DNA of 64,000 nucleotides from Marinobacter fonticola (GTDB lineage Bacteria; Pseudomonadota; Gammaproteobacteria; Pseudomonadales; Oleiphilaceae): NCBI RefSeq assembly GCF_008122265.1, contig NZ_CP043042.1, forward strand, positions 2,728,001-2,792,000, in the 5' to 3' direction. The notes under the pieces are model-generated. The model saw nothing but the letters and a program-made list of their open reading frames with translations, made no database searches and was not told the origin of the DNA. The translations under genes were made by a program, and so were the position numbers. Shown here one piece after another: positions 59,309-64,000 of the stretch; positions within the stretch are counted from its first letter, which is position 1; each line of letters opens with the position of its first letter.

Positions 59309-60052
59309 ATGAGTTCGAACAGTTTTGGCGGAAAGAACGTCGACCAGAACGAGATCGCCAAGTTTGAGGCGCTGGCCAGTCGCTGGTGGGATCCCCATAG
59401 CGAATTCAAGCCACTTCACGACATCAACCCGTTGCGCCTGAACTATATCGATGAACGTGCGCCCCTGCCTGGCCGCAAGGTTTTGGACGTGGGCTGTGGC
59501 GGTGGTCTGCTGAGTGAAGGCATGGCGCAGCGCGGCGCCCACGTGACCGGTATCGACATGGGAGAAGCGCCGTTATCCGTGGCCAAGCTCCACGGACTGG
59601 AATCGGGCATCAAGGTGGACTATCGCCAAGTGCCCGTGGAGGAGCTGGCCGAAGACCCGGAACACGCCGGCCAGTACGACGTGATTACCTGCCTGGAAAT
59701 GCTGGAACACGTGCCCCAACCCGCTTCCATCATCCGCGCCTGCGCCAGGTTGTTGAAGCCGGGCGGCGACCTTTTCGTGTCCACCATTAACCGCAATCCC
59801 AAATCGTTCCTGTTTGCCATCGTCGGTGCGGAGTACGTGCTCAACATGCTTCCCAAGGGCACCCATGAATGGCGCAAGTTCATTCGGCCCTCAGAGATGG
59901 CCGACTTCCTGCGCCATGCCCAGTTCGACGTGACGGACCTTACCGGCATGACCTACAACCCCATCACCAAGGCGTACAAGTTAGGCCGGGACGTGGACGT
60001 TAACTATCTGATGCACGCCAAGCTGAGCGATACCGGGAGCCCTCAGCGGTGA
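59309..60052 (+). CDS. ubiG: Ubiquinone biosynthesis O-methyltransferase
   Basis: This 247-residue SAM enzyme methylates two hydroxyl steps of ubiquinone synthesis. The Trp-Trp region [29 protein letters not shown] and the SAM motif [16 protein letters not shown] are diagnostic. AAAGGA lies 8 bases before the ATG. Its TGA overlaps the GTG of mupP (4 bases), so they are co-translated. Confidence 0.97.
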   Translation: MSSNSFGGKNVDQNEIAKFEALASRWWDPHSEFKPLHDINPLRLNYIDERAPLPGRKVLDVGCGGGLLSEGMAQRGAHVTGIDMGEAPLSVAKLHGLESGIKVDYRQVPVEELAEDPEHAGQYDVITCLEMLEHVPQPASIIRACARLLKPGGDLFVSTINRNPKSFLFAIVGAEYVLNMLPKGTHEWRKFIRPSEMADFLRHAQFDVTDLTGMTYNPITKAYKLGRDVDVNYLMHAKLSDTGSPQR

Positions 60053-60765
60053 GCAGCTCCGAACGGAAAAAAAGCGCCGAGGGTGTCGGCAGACCTCAGC
60101 CGATAAAACGGCCCGACGCCCTCCTCTTCGACCTGGACGGCACGCTGATCGATACCGCGCCGGATTTCGTACGCTGCCTGAACGCGATCCGCAAGCGCTA
60201 CGAACTACCGCACCTGCCAGAGCCTGAAATCCGGGAAGCGGTTTCCGACGGCGCCCGGGCGATGATCAAGGTGGGTTTTGGGCTATCGCCGGAGGACGAC
60301 GACTACTTCGACCGCCATAGCGAGTTCCTGGATCTCTACGAAAGCGAGGTCGCCGTGGACACCTGTCTTTTTCCGGGCATGAGCGACCTCCTGACCTGGC
60401 TTGAAGAGCACCATATCGCGTGGGGCATCGTCACCAACAAACCCCGGCGTTTCAGCGTTCCCCTTCTGCATGCGCTCGACCTGTACGACCGCTGCGATGC
60501 GCTGGTCTGCCCGGACGATGTCTCCGAGCGTAAGCCCCACCCGGAATCACTTTTCCTGGCCAGCCACCTCCTTCGTGTCGATCCCAAGGCGTGTATCTAT
60601 GTCGGCGACCACATCCGTGACATCGAGGCCGGTCGCCGCGCCGGCATGACCACCATCGCCGCGCGCTACGGCTACATCAAACACCCGGGCACTATTCCAG
60701 AGTGGCAAGCGGATTGGGTCATCGATTCGGCGCGCCAGCTGCTCGCGATGTTGCGTGGCGGCTAA
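60049..60765 (+). CDS. mupP: N-acetylmuramic acid 6-phosphate phosphatase (MupP-like HAD hydrolase)
   Basis: This 238-residue HAD phosphatase starts with GTG inside the ubiG stop. Catalytic motif is [21 protein letters not shown], with a C1 cap and motif [13 protein letters not shown] and [12 protein letters not shown]. In pseudomonads the gene in this exact place is MupP, which removes phosphate from MurNAc-6-P in peptidoglycan recycling. Phosphoglycolate phosphatase is the alternative. Assignment is by synteny and length. Confidence 0.78.
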   Translation: MSSSERKKSAEGVGRPQPIKRPDALLFDLDGTLIDTAPDFVRCLNAIRKRYELPHLPEPEIREAVSDGARAMIKVGFGLSPEDDDYFDRHSEFLDLYESEVAVDTCLFPGMSDLLTWLEEHHIAWGIVTNKPRRFSVPLLHALDLYDRCDALVCPDDVSERKPHPESLFLASHLLRVDPKACIYVGDHIRDIEAGRRAGMTTIAARYGYIKHPGTIPEWQADWVIDSARQLLAMLRGG

Positions 60766-60908
60766 GACAGACCTGTCTCACGAACGTCGATGGGCCGGCT
60801 TATTTGGTAAAAAATCAAGACTGAATCGACGCCCTTAGCCCGTTACAATAGCTGGATCAAAATGCAGCCTTGGACACGCTACGCCGGTCCATCATGGAGA
60901 TTGTCGTT

Positions 60909-61673
60909 ATGAATAACGCCGTCGCAATGCATCACTACGAGGCACCGGAAGACCTGCTACGGGACCGGATCATCCTGGTGACGGGGGCCGGCGACGGCAT
61001 TGGCCGCTGCGCCGCCAAAACCTATGCCGCCTACGGCGCGACAGTCATCCTGCTTGGCCGCACACTGAGCAAGCTGGAATCGGTCTACGACGAGATCGAG
61101 GCTGCCGGGCATCCTCAGCCCGCAATCGTCCCGATGAATCTGGAAGGCGCCGCGGTCAAGGATTACGAAGAGGTGGCCATGACCATCGAGGAATCTTTCG
61201 GCCGCATTGACGGCATTCTTCATAACGCCGCCCTACTCGGCCAACGTACGCCAGTCGAGTTCTACGATCCGGAAACCTGGGATCAATTGATGCGGGTCAA
61301 CGTGACTGCCCCCTTTTTACTGACCCGGGCACTGATCCCGGCATTGCGGCAATCTTCGGATGCATCGGTTGTGTTCATGTCTTCGAGTGTCGGTCGCAAA
61401 TCCAAGGCTTACTGGGGCGCCTACTCGGTATCGAAATTCGCGCTGGAAGGGCTGAGCCAGTTGCTCGCCGACGAGCTGGATGACGAACGCCATAATGTCC
61501 GTGTGAACAGCCTGAATCCCGGCGCCACCCGAACCAACATGCGTGCGCATGCCTATCCGGCGGAGAATCCGGCGAGCAATCCGACGCCTGAGGACATCAT
61601 GCCCGCCTTCCTTTATCTCATGGGGCGCGACAGTCACGGCATTACGGGACAGCAGATCAACGCCCGGAGTTAA
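60909..61673 (+). CDS. yciK: SDR-family oxidoreductase YciK
   Basis: This 254-residue classical SDR has VTGAGDGIGRCAAKTYA, HNAALLGQ, and YSVSKFALEG (Tyr-x3-Lys). Its sequence order ubiG-mupP-yciK matches pseudomonads (recalled). The substrate is unknown. I start at ATG 60909; GGAG is 9 bases before. Open frame extends to 60870 with a TTG. The next gene starts 2 bases after the stop. Confidence 0.85.
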   Translation: MNNAVAMHHYEAPEDLLRDRIILVTGAGDGIGRCAAKTYAAYGATVILLGRTLSKLESVYDEIEAAGHPQPAIVPMNLEGAAVKDYEEVAMTIEESFGRIDGILHNAALLGQRTPVEFYDPETWDQLMRVNVTAPFLLTRALIPALRQSSDASVVFMSSSVGRKSKAYWGAYSVSKFALEGLSQLLADELDDERHNVRVNSLNPGATRTNMRAHAYPAENPASNPTPEDIMPAFLYLMGRDSHGITGQQINARS

Positions 61674-61675
61674 GC

Positions 61676-61915
61676 ATGCAGCTGCTTTTCTACACCACCG
61701 AGCACTGCCACCTATGCGAATTGGCTGAAGCCCTGCTTGTACAGGCGCCGATCAACACGCCTATTCCTGTGGATGTGGTGGATATCGCCCACTCGGAAAC
61801 GCTGGTTGCCCGTTATGGCACCCGCATCCCAGTGCTACGCCGTGAAGACAACGGTCAAGAGCTCGATTGGCCGTTCACTCAGGACGAACTACTGGCCTTT
61901 CTGGACCGTAAATAA
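61676..61915 (+). CDS. Glutaredoxin-like protein
   Basis: This 79-residue protein has the thioredoxin-fold active site TTEHCHLCELAEALL (Cys-x-x-Cys, CHLC) and IPVLRRE with the cis-Pro. It is a glutaredoxin-family (DUF836-like) protein probably acting as a thiol reductant. It starts 2 bases after yciK, so it is co-transcribed. Confidence 0.85.
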   Translation: MQLLFYTTEHCHLCELAEALLVQAPINTPIPVDVVDIAHSETLVARYGTRIPVLRREDNGQELDWPFTQDELLAFLDRK

Positions 61916-62078
61916 CATCGGGCGAGCTTTAACAAGCGGTATTACTCAAGTGGGCGCTACAGAACACACCAATAGCCAAAAACAATAGTTAATCTGTTAA
62001 ATTATTGCGACTAGTTATCGAGATCGGTTTATGCCCGGCGGCGGCCGGGCCAGAATCCATGAATTGAGGGTACCCACC

Positions 62079-62852
62079 ATGCTAATGGTCATTTCGCCGG
62101 CCAAGAATCTGGATTACGAAAGCCCGCTGGCCACCCAATCTTACACCCAGCCGCAATTCCTCGAGGATGCTTGCGAGCTGATTGACCAGCTCAAACCCCT
62201 TGAACCGCACCAGGTCAGCAACCTGATGGGCATCAGCGAGAAGTTGGGCACGCTGAACGCCGAGCGCTATCAGGCATGGCATACGCCCTTTTCTCCCGAG
62301 AACGCACGCCAGGCGGTGCTCGCTTTCAATGGGGATGTGTATACCGGGCTGGACGCGCCCAGGTTCAGCGAAAACGATTTCAACTTCGCACAAAAACACC
62401 TACGGATTCTATCCGGCCTTTACGGTATCCTGCGCCCTCTCGATCTGATGCAGCCCTACCGGTTGGAAATGGGCACCCGATTCGAGAACGCCCGCGGCAA
62501 GGATTTATATGCGTTTTGGGGTAACAAACTGACCAACGCCCTGAACGATGAATTGGCCGGTGAAGACGACGTGCTCATCAACCTGGCGTCCAACGAATAT
62601 TTCAAGAGCGTCAACAAGCGTGCGCTGAACAGTCGAATCATTACGCCGCAATTCAAAGACTGGAAAAACGGCCAGTACAAGATGATCAGTTTCTACGCCA
62701 AAAAGGCCCGCGGCATGATGTGCGCCTATGCCATCAAGAACCGGATCGACTCGCCCGACGAGCTAAAGGATTTCGACACGGCGGGCTACCGATTCAGCGA
62801 AGAACAGTCCAAGGGCGACAACTGGGTCTTCCTGCGTGACGCGCCCGCCTGA
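62079..62852 (+). CDS. yaaA: Peroxide stress protein YaaA
   Basis: This 257-residue YaaA family protein starts [20 protein letters not shown]. It has [29 protein letters not shown], and [19 protein letters not shown]. In E. coli YaaA lowers free iron under peroxide stress and binds DNA. ATG at 62079 has GAGGG about 8 bases before; upstream frame is not conserved. Confidence 0.95.
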   Translation: MLMVISPAKNLDYESPLATQSYTQPQFLEDACELIDQLKPLEPHQVSNLMGISEKLGTLNAERYQAWHTPFSPENARQAVLAFNGDVYTGLDAPRFSENDFNFAQKHLRILSGLYGILRPLDLMQPYRLEMGTRFENARGKDLYAFWGNKLTNALNDELAGEDDVLINLASNEYFKSVNKRALNSRIITPQFKDWKNGQYKMISFYAKKARGMMCAYAIKNRIDSPDELKDFDTAGYRFSEEQSKGDNWVFLRDAPA

Positions 62853-62869
62853 TCGCTATTTTCGGGGCG

Positions 62870-62931
62870 GTTCAGATGGACCGTTCTGATGGGCAGCTCT
62901 GATGGACAGTTCTAATAGACGGGCGATGGAC
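62870..62931. repeat. Imperfect tandem repeat, 13-bp unit
   Basis: Four units begin GTTCAGATGGACC (62870), GTTCTGATGGGCA (62883), GCTCTGATGGACA (62896) and GTTCTAATAGACG (62909), with a degenerate fifth. It lies just upstream of the DUF2788 gene. Confidence 0.85.
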
Positions 62932-62973
62932 AATTGAGATGAATAAACCTGCGCCATCCAACGGGAGTGACGA

Positions 62974-63174
62974 ATGAGCGAAGCGCTCTTTTCCCAGATC
63001 GCCATGTATGTGCTGCTAACGGCACTGATTGCCTACATGGGGTTTATCGTCTGGGATCTCGCAAAAAAATCCAAAGCTGGTCGTTTCGGCACGATTACTT
63101 TGTTCATCGTGCTGGGTGCGGGCGTGCTCGGTTTTATCATCAAGACCGTTCTGGTTGAGGTGATGCAGCTTTGA
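62974..63174 (+). CDS. DUF2788-family small membrane protein
   Basis: This 66-residue protein has two membrane helices (LFSQIAMYVLLTALIAYMGFIVWDL and FGTITLFIVLGAGVLGFIIKTVLVEVM) separated by a short basic loop (AKKSKAGR). It matches the DUF2788 type by size and layout. Function is unknown. GGGAG lies about 7 bases before the ATG. Confidence 0.75.
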   Translation: MSEALFSQIAMYVLLTALIAYMGFIVWDLAKKSKAGRFGTITLFIVLGAGVLGFIIKTVLVEVMQL

Positions 63175-63217
63175 TATCGCGGGCTCTGGTGCCAACGAGA
63201 GCGCCCGTTCCCCCCTA

Positions 63218-63258
63218 TCAACTTTTCGAGTCAACAATTTTCGATTCAACAACGATTT
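63218..63258. repeat. Imperfect tandem repeat just before rdgC
   Basis: TCAACTTTTCGAG (63218), TCAACAATTTTCGAT (63231) and TCAACAACGATTT (63246) form three degenerate units ending 19 bases before the rdgC start, near its ribosome site AGGGA. Confidence 0.75.
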
Positions 63259-63277
63259 AAATCAGGGAATTAACTGA

Positions 63278-64000
63278 ATGTGGTTTCGTAACGCCCGAAT
63301 CTACCGATTCACCAAACCATTCGACGTCAGCGTAGAAGAGCTGGAGAGCAAACTTGAGGAGGCGGCTTTCAAACCCTGTGGGCCTCAGGAATCCTTCCGC
63401 CAGGGCTGGGTTGCCCCGCTGGGCCGCCATGGCACCCAGAAAGTCCACAGCGCCAATGGCTACCACCTGATTGCCCTACGCAAAGAAGAGCGTGTGCTGC
63501 CCGCAGCGGTAATCAAGGAAGCCGTAACGGAGCAGGTCGAGCAGATCGAAGCGGAGCAGATGCGCAAGGTGGCCCGCAAGGAAAAAGAGGAAATCAAGGA
63601 GCAGCTAACCCAGGAGATGCTGCCCCGGGCCTTTACCAAGTCTAAACGTACCTTTGCCTACCTGGCCCCGAAGGACGGCTTCATGATCGTCGACGCCGGA
63701 TCCGACAAGCAGGCCGAAGAGCTGGCTACCACCCTACGTCAGGCCATCGGATCGCTACCCATTCGCCCGCCGGCGTTGGAACAGGCCCCCGCCTTCACCT
63801 TTTCCGGATGGCTCAGCGAAACCATCGACATGCCCACCACCTTCACACTGGGCGATGAATGCGAGCTGAAGGACACCGGCGAAGAAGGCGGCGTGGTCCG
63901 CTGCAAGGGCCTGGACCTGTTGGGCGACGAAATCCGCAATCACCTCAACGCCGGCATGCAGGTCACAAAGCTGTCGCTCGGCTGGGAGGACAGTTTAACC
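63278..64000 (+). CDS. rdgC: Recombination-associated protein RdgC, N-terminal part
   Basis: The first 241 codons are visible and the gene runs off the right edge. It begins MWFRNARIYRFTKPFDVSVEELESKL, includes FKPCGPQESFRQGWVAPLGRHG and VLPAAVIKEAVTEQVEQIE, typical of RdgC, a ring-shaped double-strand DNA-binding protein that modulates RecA. The family is about 305 residues, so roughly 60 residues lie outside. AGGGA precedes the ATG. Confidence 0.95.
   Translation, partial: MWFRNARIYRFTKPFDVSVEELESKLEEAAFKPCGPQESFRQGWVAPLGRHGTQKVHSANGYHLIALRKEERVLPAAVIKEAVTEQVEQIEAEQMRKVARKEKEEIKEQLTQEMLPRAFTKSKRTFAYLAPKDGFMIVDAGSDKQAEELATTLRQAIGSLPIRPPALEQAPAFTFSGWLSETIDMPTTFTLGDECELKDTGEEGGVVRCKGLDLLGDEIRNHLNAGMQVTKLSLGWEDSLT

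Overview
The window looks like chromosome of a marine gammaproteobacterium close to Marinobacter. The best single indicator is a 661-residue two-domain fatty acyl-CoA reductase at 50677-52662, which matches the Marinobacter wax-ester enzyme as I remember it. Gene order also follows blocks I recall from Pseudomonas aeruginosa: sth/nqr/gap/mfd/csiV/MTI phosphorylase/psrA; argG/motY/pyrC/rnt; and mtnA/MTA deaminase/ubiG/mupP/yciK. I saw no rRNA, tRNA, IS element, prophage or CRISPR array. Most of the DNA is core chromosome, with a few accessory insertions.

Layout. 0-7.4 kb (minus): a complete Na+-pumping NADH:quinone reductase operon nqrABCDEF with its maturation genes apbE and nqrM, then the start of sthA. 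7.4-20 kb: gap, mfd, csiV, MTI phosphorylase coupled to an MscS channel gene, an L,D-transpeptidase, psrA with two operator boxes over its promoter, amt with NtrC/sigma54-like signals, and an unknown membrane protein. 20-31 kb: riboflavin synthase, two rRNA guanine methyltransferases (rlmG, rsmC), a diguanylate cyclase, a thioesterase, an LpxH-like hydrolase, a flavin reductase, a TonB protein and a GTDC1-like glycosyltransferase. Two candidate structured RNAs lie here. 31-36 kb: selO, a SpoIIAA-like gene, and an inserted Tle1-like phospholipase effector with its probable lipoprotein immunity partner. 36-46 kb: fumarase, a crotonase, a Pla-1/cef-type surface lipase, a second diguanylate cyclase and a lipoprotein penicillin-acylase-type hydrolase. 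46-53 kb: argG, motY, pyrC, rnt and the fatty acyl-CoA reductase. 53-64 kb: a pitrilysin-type protease, mtnA, MTA deaminase, ubiG, mupP, yciK, a glutaredoxin-like gene, yaaA, a DUF2788 gene and the start of rdgC.

Functional links. MTA deaminase, MTI phosphorylase and MtnA together describe methionine salvage through methylthioinosine rather than direct MTA phosphorolysis. The Nqr cluster carries everything needed for covalent flavinylation and iron-site maturation. PsrA (a fatty-acid-responsive repressor), the acyl-CoA reductase, thioesterase, crotonase and surface lipase point to a lipid-centred metabolism.

The most distinctive non-coding feature is a recurring class of short imperfect tandem repeats (12-18 bp units, 2-6 copies, each locus with its own sequence), usually just upstream of genes. 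Other items of interest are a cobalamin-riboswitch-like fold with no downstream gene (28221-28334), a possible small RNA ending in a strong plus-strand terminator (22225-22365), and a hairpin that buries the ribosome binding site of the effector gene (33184-33217).
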